From positions 84,926,179 to 84,990,178 of the forward strand of contig NC_084462.1 in NCBI RefSeq assembly GCF_027409185.1: DNA of 64,000 nucleotides, in the 5' to 3' direction. Positions 11,561-23,455 of this stretch are shown in pieces (positions within the stretch are counted from its first letter, which is position 1; each line of letters opens with the position of its first letter). The notes below the pieces were generated by a model that did no database searches, was not told the origin of the DNA, and was given only the letters and a program-made list of their open reading frames with translations. This stretch comes from Cynocephalus volans. Taxonomy: Eukaryota; Chordata; Mammalia; Dermoptera; Cynocephalidae. A program made the translations under genes and the position numbers.

Positions 11561-11740
11561 TTGTTTTTATCAAGTTTATTAAGGTATAATTTGAATACAA
11601 TAAACTGCACCTATTTAAAGTGTACGGGGACACTTCAAAAAGTTAGTGGAAAATGGAATTAGAAGACAATATGAATCCTTTCATGAACTTTTTGAAGTAC
11701 TCTCATACAATTCAATGAATTTTAACACCCAAGCTTTTTT
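11560..11740 (-). repeat. L1 fragment (antisense), interrupted by a mariner-like MITE
   Basis: The flanks read 'caagtttattaaggtataat', 'aactgcacctatttaaagtg' and, after the insertion, 'caattcaatgaattttaaca'. Together they restore the familiar antisense L1 string of 'atttaaagtgtacaattt..gagttttgaca' type. Confidence 0.75.
11622..11707. mobile_element. Palindromic Tc1/mariner-like MITE inserted at TA in an L1
   Basis: About 85 bp with inverted ends: left 'acttcaaaaagttagtgg', right 'tcatgaactttttgaagt'. They match when one is reverse-complemented, allowing 2 mismatches. It is bounded by TA on both sides, and removing it restores the interrupted L1. This fits TA target duplication by a mariner-family element. 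The centre 'aatggaattagaagacaata' is not coding. Confidence 0.8.
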
Positions 11741-11889
11741 AATCTCCACCTAAACTCCAAATGTAAGAACAAAACTTCCTCTGAGCTCATGATAGCCATG
11801 TTTTTTTGTTTTTCTTTTTGAAGGAAAGAATCATGAAATAATTTATTTTTGTCCCTCACAGTGGCTATGAGTTTTGAAGAAAGTAGGTG

Positions 11890-12005
11890 GGATTCTTTTC
11901 CACTTAAGAGATGGGATTCAGAGAGATCACACAACTCTAAGTGGCTGATCTGAGATTCAAATCCAAGTCTGTTTTATCCCAAAGTTCATATTATTTACTG
12001 CAACA
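11890..12005 (-). repeat. MIR SINE, antisense
   Basis: 'agagatcacacaactctaag', 'tggctgatctgagattcaaa' and 'tccaagtctgttttatccca' are in the order of an antisense MIR core. Confidence 0.65.
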
Positions 12006-12579
12006 CTATTTTTTACTTTCCTCAGAGGTATTTACTTGTCAGGAGTTTATTGTCAAAATTCATGCATTGTAACTAAAGACTTTATCCTTTGTGTTTTTTG
12101 GTTGGCTGTCCTCAGTCAAGAGGTTCTAGATTTGTCTGTGTTTGTGAAGCTGGCAAGGCAGAGACTCAGTGTCTGGGTATATCCCTGAAGAAAGCTATTT
12201 ATGACAAGGTAAACAATTCCAGTGCCCAGTAGACACCTACCACAAAACCACATTTGCATCATACTCATTATTCTGCTGTCCTCAGATAAGTCAGAAAGAT
12301 CAAAACAAATTGTTTCAGAGAAGAAGATGAAGGTGGGCAGGAGGATGGGAGCTGTAATGGTGTGTTGTTCTTCTTTGTGCTTGCTAGTATTGTATTTATG
12401 GAGAGGGGATAAGCATTGGAGGCTGCATGAATAAGAGGATTTATTGTTGTTGTTTTCTTTGACTTTTTTTTTTTTTTAAGAGCAACCAAAATTACAAAAG
12501 AATTTAGCTTTGCAGGTCACTAAGATTTTTTGGTGGGGAAGGGAGTAAGTCATGGCATACAGGGAGTGAGTTCTGGATG

Positions 12580-12720
12580 GATTGTTACGAGACCTGGTTC
12601 TAGCTTTGGCTTGGCCACTCTTTTCCTGGGTTATCTTGGCCAAGTAACCAACTTTCCTGGGCCTTCATTTCCTCGTCTGTAGAAGGAGGGAGGGATAGCT
12701 GTGATCCCCAAGGCTTTCTT
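12580..12720 (+). repeat. MIR SINE
   Basis: 'gagacctggttctagctttg', 'ttatcttggccaagtaacca' and 'ccttcatttcctcgtctgta' give the sense MIR core. Confidence 0.7.
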
Positions 12721-12776
12721 TAGTCTTTAGTCTAGGGTTAGTGGGAGCTCTAGGATGCCTACATGACTCACGTTAT

Positions 12777-12930
12777 ATTTGAATTTCAGATAAGCAATAA
12801 ATACTTTTTATAAGCCTGTTCCATGCAATAAACAATAATTATGTTTTTTTTTAGTGCAACCATGTCCCAAATATTGCATAGGACATACTTATACTAAAAA
12901 TTATTTGTTGTTTATCTGAAATTCAAATTT
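12777..12930. repeat. ~150-bp inverted-repeat (hairpin) element
   Basis: Left arm atttgaatttcagataag (12777 on) pairs with right arm 'cttatactaaaaa' plus 'tttatctgaaattcaaat' (12889-12929). The arms match over about 38 bases with few mismatches. The spacer contains two more complementary words (ccatgcaata / tattgcatagg). It looks like an old non-autonomous DNA transposon or similar palindromic repeat whose family I cannot name with certainty. Confidence 0.7.
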
Positions 12931-13194
12931 AACTGGGCATCTTGTATTTTTATTTGCTAAATCTGGCAACCTTAATTTGGCCTGGAGTCATTGATTATAA
13001 GATCACTGTAGAGTTTAGAAGTAATAATAACACTTTGTACATTTTCATGGCCAAATGTTCTAGCATATACCCACAGTATTTTTGAGAAAAGAATTTGTTG
13101 TGATATTATTGTAAACGTAAAGGAAGGAAATCTCACACTGACAAAGGTATTGCTAGAAAGTGACAGTTACAATATCTATCCACATTGTAAAATT

Positions 13195-13375
13195 ATAGTG
13201 ATTCATTGGCTCATCCATTCATTCAATAAACATTTGCTGAGTGCCAATTATGAACAAGGAGTTATGATAACAGTTTTCTGTACAGAATTATCTATCCTCA
13301 CATCAAGACTCCAGGGTAATTATTTTTCCCATTTTGTAGATGAGAAAATTGAGGCTCAAAGAATGTTGGCTGGCT
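13195..13375 (-). repeat. L2/MIR fragment, antisense
   Basis: 'catccattcattcaataaac', 'atttgctgagtgccaattat' and 'cattttgtagatgagaaaat' 'tgaggctcaaag' are classical antisense words. Confidence 0.65.
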
Positions 13376-13739
13376 ACTAGGGTGGAGGCAGGAGAGATCA
13401 ATATTTATCTGTCTCATTCTATTACATTTTCTTGCTTCTTTTCTTCACAATAAAGTATATTTTGAATTGAAATATTAGAGATGGTGGTGTGCTAGATATA
13501 ACCTAATGATCAACCTAGAATCAGAAACCTTGTATTTCCATCCATTTTGGTGGAACACAGAGAGGAATTGGGATGGTTACTTCCCCCAGAATACACGTTC
13601 TACCAGAGCAAGAAGAATCTCTGGTCCTAGGAAAGCCACACCACCTTCCCTCCATGTCCTTATCTGAAAATAAGTTTAACTCCACATTCTTTAAGTCTCG
13701 TCTCATTTCCAGTGAACACTTGTTCCATTTTCTAGGCTA

Positions 13740-14990
13740 AATACAGACACTTAATATTTACTAAATGTCACCTATGTGGCATTCAGTGTGCTAGAGAGTA
13801 GGACAGGGACCAGTGAAACAGACATACCCGTTCTTTGCCAGCTGTAATTTATAGCTTTGCGAGGTGTTTCCTCACTGTTGATTTAAGAGCCTCTGTGGGT
13901 TTGGGAGGTGATCCAAAAGTTCACATTGTTAGAATAGGTATTCTGTTGGTATTTCCACTTAAAAATGTATTTAGAAACATTTTTACTTTAAAACAGAATA
14001 GTTTGGTAGCTCCCAGGTGCTCATCCTGTGAGTTTATGCAGCGGTCAGCCCCCATTAGCATGACTGCATACTCTGGAGGCTTATTTCTTTGACGTAGATA
14101 TGGTTTTGCTAGCTCTATAATGGTTTGAGCCCTTTACAGCTTTAAATTATTAATGTCCCTAGACAAGTTTTACTTAATTTAGTGCTCCTCATCCTTCTTC
14201 ACATCAAAACATAAACATAGAAAATTACTATTTTTGTACACACAAGGTTGATAGGTTTAGTATCTTATCACCTTGTGTAAACTATTCATAGTCTATTATG
14301 AGCTATGGCATACAGCTGGGAAGCTTCAATTTATTAAATTTTTATCACAGTAGACCATTGGTTATAGAAAAGAAGCATAGGGAACTCTGTTGTTGAAGTC
14401 CTGTGTCAATGGGAATGAAAACAGTAACAATTCTGCAGGTTCACTACAAGAGGTTATTCCTTTCATCTATAGGGTGCATTCACCTGATAAAGATTCTTGT
14501 ATGGAACATCAAGCAGTCATTAGTACTTTAAAAATCAATATTAAAAAGGGGAAAAACATAATAATTTCACTGAATATGGCTTAATAGAAAGGAAAAATAT
14601 TCACAATCTTTTTGTATTTTAAATGGTTAAAAACCACTTGCAAATAGTCTGAAACCTCTCTTATTTAGAGACAAAATGTGGAAATTATAAGAATGAACGC
14701 TTTGATTTTATTAACCATAAAAGTTAGGAAATCCAAATATTATGTCACAAATGCACTTTGAGGCTTGTTTATTATTTATCTAAATTTCGATGTATATTTA
14801 AATATGGAATATTTAAATAACATGTTTAAATTTATATTATGCTTTTATTTCATAACTATGTATAAATTACTATTGTTTTTATATGTAATTAAGCTGTATC
14901 AAAACCAGCTTTGTAATACATACTTTAATAATTATTAGATATAAAATCATTTTTCCTTAAAATTATTTTTATTATACCATTGAGAAATGA
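13740..14990. other. Non-coding; short L2-like fragment then AT-rich sequence
   Basis: 13740-13845 resembles antisense L2 ('catttactaaatgtcaccta'-type string). From about 14590 to 14990 the DNA is more than 70% A+T. No gene signal. Confidence 0.4.
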
Positions 14991-15000
14991 TGAAATCATA

Positions 15001-15022
15001 CACACACACACACACACACACA
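15001..15022. repeat. (CA)11 microsatellite
   Basis: Eleven perfect CA units directly visible. Confidence 0.95.
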
Positions 15023-15229
15023 AAAGAGATTTTGAGAGACTATATTATGGAAGAATGGGACCAAAATCAAAAGGATGGGAAGGTTAGTGAAATGCCAGCT
15101 ACTCTCTGTAGGTCATAACACACTTTTAGCCATGTTCCCATATCACTTTTCCATGTCCAGAGCACTTGTTATACAGTATTGAAGCCTTTTTGGGAAATAT
15201 GGTGGGTTATATATAAATGTAACTGTTGC

Positions 15230-15760
15230 TTTGGCCCCCACAGATTTCTCACCCCACTTCCCCTGGGTGACAGAGCTGCAAAGGATTACTCAAAGCCCAT
15301 CTCATCTGAGCAGTGAGAAGTGGTTAATCTCCCCCAGAACCCTCAAGCGAGAGGCATTCCTTCCTTGGGAAATTAACTACAAATTGGGGTTGTCTTCCTG
15401 CATTTATTCTCCAGAACAAGAAGTTACAGGAAAAGACACAGGTGGGGTTTTTGCTAAGTACCATTTAACAAGTTTAATAACAGAAGCTGGTAACATTCAG
15501 TAAACACAAGTCAGATGATATTCCCTTAGACAATTAAGTGATCCACCAACAAAAGCTTGATCTAGCAAACATTCCTTCTCCCTCTAGCAGCTTCCCAGTA
15601 ACTTTACATTCCAATCAGTAACCAGTCTGTCTTTGAGCCAGCAACCTTGCTGTGTTACAAATCTTTATCTTACACCAGAGACTTTATAGCCTGAGGAAAA
15701 TTTCTTGTCCTTTACAAGATCAACATTTGAAACTGCAAGGCTTTGGAAAACCAAGCCCTG
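15230..15760. other. Unassigned non-coding block, possibly LTR-derived
   Basis: GC-richer than its surroundings, with 'accccacttcccctgggtga' and 'cattccaatcagtaaccag' strings reminiscent of LTR sequence. No termini were found. A 90-codon chance frame from 15231 has no recognisable product. Confidence 0.2.
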
Positions 15761-16945
15761 TGAAGTACATTTGCTTTATGAATCCTCTACATGTAAGTAC
15801 ATAACTGAGGAGTAATTCATTTATATGGACATCCTACCTATTGTCCGTGAGCTTCTTCAAGGACGTTTTTCTTCTCATTCTTTGAATTCATTGTGGTACC
15901 TAAGTAGGCCACAGTCAAGATTTTGTGTAGAAATTATTTGAGAGTCATTTAAGAGTACAGTTTTATGTGTGTATGTGTGTGTGTTTATATAATTGTTTCA
16001 ATAGCTATATTGAGTGTGTGGTAAAATATTGATTATGTTGCTTATATCAGTTACAAATGCAATATCAAAATCTAAAGTGTTGTACTTAGTACTGTGACTA
16101 GAGATCTAAATAAAGGAAATTCATTTGGCATTTACAATGTACTCTCTAACTTTACCCCTGTCAGGGCTAAGCTTCTTTTTTAATGTCCACTTTTTTTTTC
16201 TCTAACAGAAGTATTTATTCTAAATTGCCTTTAAATAGACCAGATTTAGACATTATTTAAGGGCCTGTAAAGATCTATTTATAAGCATTTTTAAGACATT
16301 CCAAAATATCACTCAGGCAGTCAAATTTGAGATACAATAATTACAAGTTGAGGGCTGTGATAGAGGTTTGAAATCTCTTTTCAAAAATTTTAAAACTTGT
16401 CTAGACACATAATTGTTTAAAATGGAAGAGGTATACTTCTGGCAGGAGCGTAACTTTCTCCTTCTCACCATGGAGATTCCATCCAACTTAAGACTCTGCA
16501 ATAAAATGTTTTTTCATTTAAGGTTTATTTTTTAATAGAGATTTCTGGGGAATTGTGGGGATCTCAGAAGACATGGATTTACTTCTATTGATAGCACGGC
16601 ACTAAGTTTCTAGGGTTAGTTTTTAAATTTTGCTCCAAAAAATAAAAATAAAAAAACAGTCTGAAAAAAAGCAACTTCTGATATGTGCAAACTTTTAATT
16701 CTTTATCCTTACTGTACAGTTCACTTGGTCTATCTCAGAATTTCAGAATTAGAAATGATCTAAACAGACCATTCTCAAATTGTCAAATGACCAAATGTGG
16801 TCATTCTAGACCACATTTCTCATCCTTGACTTTCTTATAAGTAAGTTGGATTAGATTAATGATCCCCAAGGCCACTTCTTGCTCTAGATTCTAGAATTCG
16901 GGGAGTTTATAACATGAGTAATACATGCAAGGTAATATGATAGTA

Positions 16946-17012
16946 TTATATATATTTATATCTATTTGTACCTATATATTCATATATTTATACCTATATA
17001 TATTTATACTTT
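16946..17012. repeat. AT-rich imperfect tandem repeat
   Basis: Imperfect copies of a tatatttatacctata-type unit. It generates a chance frame rich in Tyr, Ile and Leu that is not a gene. The 15760-16945 stretch before it holds nothing I can name. Confidence 0.7.
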
Positions 17013-17444
17013 TATTTACATCACTGAATTTATTCCTCATGCGAATACTGAGGTGTACACTGTATGATAGTATTGTCATTTTACTATTTACTGTCTTTAT
17101 AATGTGGTAATAAAAGTAATACTGATAAGAACAGCCCCAGAACTAGGTCTCTCTGAATTCCATGTCTGTTTTCACTACACTTAGCAATCTGGATTGTTCA
17201 GGATGAATTCTGTGTGTGATCTGATTTCTCGTGGCTTTGGCCTTGCTGCACTGGGTTTTCCAATTTGGTTGTGTTAGGAATTCTATGGCTATTAAGGGTT
17301 TTAATCTGTGAAAACCTTTGACTTATTTGATTTTTCTAAATTCCACGTGCCTTGTATTTTACTAGGTATGTGAAAATTTGTAAATATTTGAATAGGTGGA
17401 TGCTTTATTATATATGAATCTTAAGAACTATATTGTATATTGCC

Positions 17445-17580
17445 ATTAATTCACTCATTCAGCAAAGAGTTATCGAGCACCTGCTTGTGCTAAACCTTGT
17501 TCTGGGCCCTGATAATACAGCGATAGACAAATTAGACAGAAGTTCCTGCCTTCAGAGAATTTACAATCTACTAAAAGTGA
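17445..17580 (-). repeat. LINE L2 3' end, antisense
   Basis: 'ttcactcattcagcaaagag', 'ttatcgagcacctgcttgtg' and 'tctgggccctgataatacag', ending 'gagaatttacaatctactaa', which matches the reverse complement of L2. Confidence 0.7.
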
Positions 17581-17689
17581 ATTTGAAATAAACTTAATTT
17601 GAATAAGAATAAATCAAAAGTGTGATAGTGAAAAAGTTTGATATATGGCTAACTGTTGCTATTATCCAGAAGTATGGGAGGTAAAATAA

Positions 17690-18000
17690 AATAATAGTAG
17701 TAACTTATGTATGCCTTGTCTGCTCTACATTGTATGCATGATCTCATTTCATTCTTGCAGCAACCCTGTTTGATATCTACTATTGTTCTCATGTTATGAA
17801 TGAGGAAACTGAGGCTCAGAGGGATTAAGTGACTCAGATTTTAGTCTAACCTGACTTAAAGTCCACACTCTTAATCAACTCCCTCCCTTGGGATATAGAG
17901 CTTAAAAATAATGAAAAGAAGAATTTATTCAACCAATATTTGTTACTTTCCTATGTTCAGAACACTGTGCTTCAGGCACTATAGGAAATATATCAGTGAT
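17690..18000 (-). repeat. MIR and L2 fragments, antisense
   Basis: 17690-17885 has the antisense MIR string ('gcatgatctcatttcattct', 'gaatgaggaaactgaggctc', 'agagggattaagtgactcag'). 17925-18000 has an antisense L2 end ('tttattcaaccaatatttgt', 'gtgcttcaggcactatagga'). Confidence 0.7.
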
Positions 18001-18082
18001 TAAAAATGATTGCCGTCTTTCACAAAGAATGTCAAAGGAAGAAGCATCAAGATCAGTTAGGTTAAAAGAATATTTTCTTTTC

Positions 18083-18215
18083 TTTCATTCTTTCTTTTTT
18101 TTTAAAATTGAAACAATTGATTATACATATTTGTGGGGTACAGAGGTGATCATGAATTCCTATGTACAGTATGTGGTGATCTAATCAGAATAACTAATAT
18201 ATTCATTACTATAAT
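18083..18215 (-). repeat. L1 3' end, antisense
   Basis: A T-rich tract is followed by 'ttgattatacatatttgtgg', 'ggtacagaggtgatcatgaa' and 'gtatgtggtgatctaatcag', the reverse complement of a L1 3'UTR. The next ~1.2 kb (18216-19424) shows nothing I can name. Confidence 0.75.
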
Positions 18216-19424
18216 TATTCATTATAATGTCATCATTTTTTATGGCCATTTACCAGTTTAAAATATTTTCTACTGTGGGTCAGGCACTATGCTACACAAG
18301 GCCTGGTCTCTATCTTTGGGGGAATTGTATCATTTCATTAGGGAAACATCAATGCAGAGCAGATAATTTTAAGGGAGATACAAAATCAGAAAAATATAGG
18401 TGGCTAGTTACTGGGTAGCCAACGTAGCAATGATCCAAGTAAGAGAAGCTAATTTTCCATAGGAATAGGGCTATAAGTAATGCACCTCAAGAATTTGTTT
18501 ATCCTTGATATAATGAGTTAATTATTATAAATATATTAATTTCCTGGCAAAAGTTCCCGCAGATTAGTTTTTGCTACTGTTCTACATAGCAGGCTAGACA
18601 AATTTCCTTCACTAGCTTCCTAGATAAAGTTTAAAAGGTGATGGATGAGTCTTTGGACAGGAACCAAAGTACACCTTGCCCATAGACAAAAATGCCTAGT
18701 GTCCTTTAGAGCGGTGTGACCATGTGCACTCTCCTTTCTCCCACTTCTTAGTTCTGAGAAGCACCCATTCACCAAGCCAAGAGTGGAGGTCAAAATGCAA
18801 ATGATTTTTTGATTGGTAGTTTTCATGGTACTAATACTGGAAGCTGTGGTAATAAGAGTAATACAAAGTAAAGACAGTATTTCTTAGTAGCAGCATGTTA
18901 AAACATGCCCACCTGGGTCCTTCTCACTACCAGCTTTGCAGTCTTTGCTTGGATCACATTTATCTGGTATTTGCCAGAGTAAGCTACTCCCCAAGAGTGA
19001 ATTTGCCTGACAAATGAAACATTATCTATTGAATTCTTTGTCTTAGAAATTGTTAAAAACTACTAATTTTTTGCTTTCCTGGCTTCTTAGAGTGTATTGG
19101 GCATCAAGTCATCTTTTCTTCAGCCAGGTGGGTACCATAATGGGCAGTAATTGTCCTGGGCTGGAATACTGTGGAGCCCTTAGGAGTGATTCAGGGTGAC
19201 TTGCTTTTACATTAACAGCCTCCAGACGGCCAGATTTTGTGGCTCTAATGACAGCCTTTGTGGGTTTTTTGGTCTTTCTCTCCTGAGATTCACTTTTTTC
19301 CTGTGCCTGCTTCAGTTGGAAATCATTGTTTCTACTTTCTTTGTTTTTGCTCTTTCCCTCTCTGAACTGTTATTTTAATATGTGAGCTCTCATTTCACAT
19401 AGAATTTCTGTAGGTTTGTCTTAT

Positions 19425-19532
19425 ATGTAAGAATGTATAGAAATGAATGTATAAGAAAGAATTTGTATAAGAAAGAGATGTATAAGAAGAATGTATAAGA
19501 AAGAATTTGTCTTTCATATATAAGAATGTATC
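19425..19532. repeat. Minisatellite, atgtataagaaagaat-type unit
   Basis: About six imperfect copies of (a)atgtataagaa(aga)(attt) in just over 100 bp, some joined as a higher-order 19-mer + 13-mer. Confidence 0.8.
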
Positions 19533-19981
19533 TGCTAATTCCCCAAGATTATACTCCAATATAAAGTTCTTGCTAAAATGTGTGTGTGTAGTTTTACATA
19601 TTTTATTTCATTTTTTAATGGTTACAGGTGCATTTATGTTTTTATTTCATATTCCTTCTAGTAATCTATATTTTCTATAAATGTTATTTCATTTAACATC
19701 CCAAATTATTGAATAAAGTTATTAATAATATTCTCATTTAAAATATTAATTTTAGTTATCTCGATTTTCTATTTACCTAATATTATTTTGTTTTATGTCT
19801 TTAATTCTTTATCAAATTTGCTGTAGATTTACTCAAATTATTTATCTTTTCAAAGAACTTAGTTTGATTTGTAGGTTGTTTCTTTGTTGTCGTTTTATAG
19901 TAGCATATGATCTCGTCTGCATTGTTTTCTGCATTCTTTGTATTTACGTGCTCTTCTTCTGTATAAGATTTTTGTATTTTT

Positions 19982-20114
19982 CTTTTTTTTTTTCCATGAC
20001 TGGGTCTCAGCCAGTGAGTGCACCGGCCATTCCTATATAGGATCCGAACCCGCAGCGGGAGTGTCACTGCGCTCCCAGCGCCGCACTCTCCCGAGTGCGC
20101 CACGGGCTCGGCCC
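19982..20114 (-). repeat. tRNA-derived SINE (CYN-related, GC-rich variant)
   Basis: On the minus strand: GGGCCGAGCCCGTGGCGCAC with A box TGGCGCACTCGGGAG, B box GGTTCGGATCC (20041-20050 as gatccgaacc on +), then a second unit GGAATGGCCGGTGCACTCAC and TGGCTGAGACCCAGTCATGG leading to an A-rich tail. It is GC-rich in an AT-rich L1 and therefore easy to delimit. Its high CpG retention suggests a comparatively recent insertion. Confidence 0.75.
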
Positions 20115-21350
20115 TTTAACTTGGATGTTTAACTCATTAATTTGCCATCTTTTTCCTTCTTAATGTATGCATTTAAAGCTGTAATTTCCCTTCTAATATA
20201 AAACCTACATCTGGTCACTTTTATTTTACAAAGATTTTACTGTCTCTGGGTCTTAATAATATCTAATTTTTATTATGTTTTCTTGGTATCCCAAGGATCA
20301 CTTAGAACATAGTTTTTTTTTATAGTTTTAGTTTTCAAATATTCTGAGAGGAAACATTTTAAACTTTTGTGTTGTGTATGTGTTGTGAGGGTTGGGGAAG
20401 GAGGCAATTTCAGATTTTTATTCATTTTGGTCAGATATTATTGCCTATTTGAGATATTTTGGGGGGGATTTGTTGAGACCATGTTTCATGGTCTAACATG
20501 GTCAAAATTTTATAAATGTTACACACATGATTTAGTTGAATGTCTTTTTTAAAAAATATCTGGGTTCATGGATCTATATATTTACATTATATTACAAATG
20601 CAAATCATGTGGTTTAAGTATTTTGCATCTTAATTTTTTTTGTCTGCCTGACCTATTTATTACTGATTGAGTTATGTAAGATTTCTCTCTTTAACAGAAA
20701 ATTTATCACCTTTTTTTGTAGATCACCTTTCTTATGCAAGATTGTGTTTTATGTATTTTGTGACTCTACTGTTAGGTACCTAGAGACTATTACCCTTTTC
20801 TGGTGAATAATTTATTTAATCATTGTGTAATGACCCTCTCCCTACTCCCTCAGGCAGTGGTTTTGCTTTATAGCCCATTTTGTTCAATATTACATCAGTT
20901 TTCTTTCATATTATTTGCCTGGTATATCACTGTTCATCTCTTTTTTTCAATCTTTTTGTGTTAATAGATTGGAAATCTTGCAAATAGGATATACTAGGAC
21001 ATGTTCTAATTGCAAATCTTTGTGTTTTAGCTGGTAAGTTTAATCCATTTATTTATCGTGTAGTAGAATTATTTATTTTGATGCTCAAATTTTTCATGAT
21101 TTGTCCAGTGGGAGCCCTTTCAAGCAGGCCTCTGTGTCCTTTTGATAAATCCTCATTCTGACACTTCCTTGCTTTAACAACAATATATTCCGGTATCATC
21201 TTGTATTTTCTCTGCTTCAAGCCTGGAATCAACCAATTACCCAAGAAACACTGGTTCCTTTTAATACAAAACAGTATCTAGAAGATACTAAGTAAGTTCA
21301 TTGCTATTAGGGTATTACTGCTCCCAGGTCTTCATTGAACAGGGATAGGA

Positions 21351-21377
21351 TGTGTGTGTGTGTGTGTGTGTGTGTGT
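21351..21377. repeat. (TG)13 microsatellite
   Basis: Perfect TG units directly visible. Confidence 0.95.
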
Positions 21378-22744
21378 TTACATTTACATTTATTTCACAC
21401 CGATACTTCTGATTCCACTCCAACATCACAGGTATCATTCCAGTTTCCTTCCTTTCCATATTTCTAACTCCTTTTTCTAACAGTAAGAAATCTGGTTCCT
21501 GTCATAAATAATCAATATAATAATTATTTTATCAGTCACCCTGTATGTAACCAATTTTCTGTAAATGCTAGTGCCCTGTCCTCCATGTGGAAGTTCTCCC
21601 AGTCATTTTATGGCTTCCACATTCTTTGTGGAGCTGTCCCCAGTCCCCCATATGTGAACATCCTGCTTACCTCCTGTATTCATTTACTATGTCTGGTTAC
21701 AGTTTCAGGCAGCAGTCCTCCTTACCCCACTAGAACTCTAATACAAGATGCTGAACATCCTTCCTGCACAGGCTGTGACCCACCACACCAGGGACACTTC
21801 CTTCACTGTTCTTATCTCATTAGGCTTAAGACACTCCTTGCTGAGGCATCTCAGTAGGTAAAGACCTTCCTCAGCTTGCTCCGGCTCCAACACCCAGTAC
21901 CAGACAACCCAGTATACATTATTCCTCTTCAGCCCGCTTGTGCTCTGCAACTCACCAGGACTGATCCTGTGTTTGGATGACCTCCTTACCTTCCCTGGGC
22001 TCTGACTCCACCTGTCCTTTTGTACAGATGTCTTGCTCACTCTATTTGAGTTTCACTCATGCTCCGCCCTACCTGATGGTGTTAGGACTGAACTAGCTAG
22101 GAAGGGAAAGGGGTCTATCATTTTTGAAGTTTACATTAGGTACATATTGGGTATTAGACTAGATATTAGATAAATATTGGATATCAGATTTTTTTGGAGC
22201 TTATATTAGGTAAAATTTAACATCTACATCTCTCAAAGTCTATGATTATTCTTAACCTCTCTGATTTTATTCACTCAACAATTTTTATTTCTTTACCACT
22301 CTTTACTGTATTCTGGGTAATTTCCTAAGAATTTTCTTTAAGTCCATTATTCTCTCTTCACTTGAGTCTATTCTCAATTAATCCTCTTCATTGTGATTGG
22401 TTTTATTTTAATAATTATGTTTTATTTCTAGAAATAGTATTTGTTTCTTTTAAAAAATCTGCTATTTATATTTTTTTATAGGCCGTCTTTTTCCTTGGGG
22501 TTTTTAATTTCTTCTTTTGTCTCTTTAATGATTTATAATAATTTAATATATTTGTTCTTCTTTTGAAATAAGTTTTAGATTGTTCTCTTATCATTAGTCC
22601 CTGGGGTACTACTTCCTCTGTTTGTTCATGGATTATTATTTTCTTGAATGTTTTGTAATTTTCAATTATGAGCTTATTTACGACTGGGGTTATTTGTTTC
22701 TATTCTGTTCAGTCTTTTTCGTGGGCGCGTCTTCCAGAATATGT

Positions 22745-23455
22745 TTAAAAAACAACCTTATTGAAGTATAATTGACATGCAAAATACTTGTATGTATGCA
22801 TTTGTGCATTTAAAGTGTAAATTTTGGTAAGTTTTGACATATTATACACTCATGAAACCATCACCACAGTTAAAATAATGAACTTATTTAACACCCTCAA
22901 AAAAGTTTCCTCTTCCCTCTTTGCAATCTCACTCTTCCCTGTTCCTTCTTCCTGCCCCCAATCACTGACCTGCTTTCTGTTGCTATAAATTAATTTGAAT
23001 TTTCTAGAATTTATACAAAGGAAATTACTCAATATTATTCTTTTTACTTGACAGTGATTTTCAGATTCATCCATGTTGTGCTAATTAATAGGTCATTTCT
23101 TTTTACTGTGGAATAGTACCCCAATGTGTGAATATATGACAATTTGTTTATCTAGACTCCTGTTAATGGACATTTGGGTTGTTTTCAGTTTTAGGCTATT
23201 ACAAAAAAGGTTCCATATGTGGAAGTCTTTTTATAAATATATGGGCTTTTTTTCCCTTGAGTAAGTTTAGGAGTGGATTGACTGGGTCAATGTAGTAGGT
23301 GTATGTCTGGCTTTGTAAGAAACTGACAAACTGTTTATCATTTTCCATTCCCACCATCAATACATGAGTTCCAGTCACTCTACATTCTTCTCAACACTTG
23401 GCTTTTTTTTTTTTTTTTAATTTTAGGTATTCTAATATGTCTGTAGTCTTTTTGA
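22745..23455 (-). repeat. L1 3' region, antisense
   Basis: Starts 'accttattgaagtataattg', then 'atttaaagtgtaaattttgg', 'acactcatgaaaccatcacc', 'gacagtgattttcagattca', 'tccatgttgtgctaattaat' and 'gttaatggacatttgggttg', continuing to a T-run at 23402. This is the familiar order of an antisense L1M 3' end. Confidence 0.85.

Larger units (their letters stand above)
19640..22740 (-). repeat. Long antisense L1-derived tract (ORF2 remnants), interrupted by a SINE
   Basis: T-rich on +. It carries strings familiar from antisense L1 ORF2: 'ttcaaagaacttagtttgat', 'tttgccatctttttccttct', 'gtatgcatttaaagctgtaa', 'cccattttgttcaatattac', 'tgaacttttgtgttt'-type words, 'ggtaagtttaatccatttat'. The 21070-22100 part belongs to an old interspersed repeat I recognise only generically ('cttaccatttctaactcctttttctaac'-type string); it may be a separate element. 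No intact frame remains. Confidence 0.55.
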
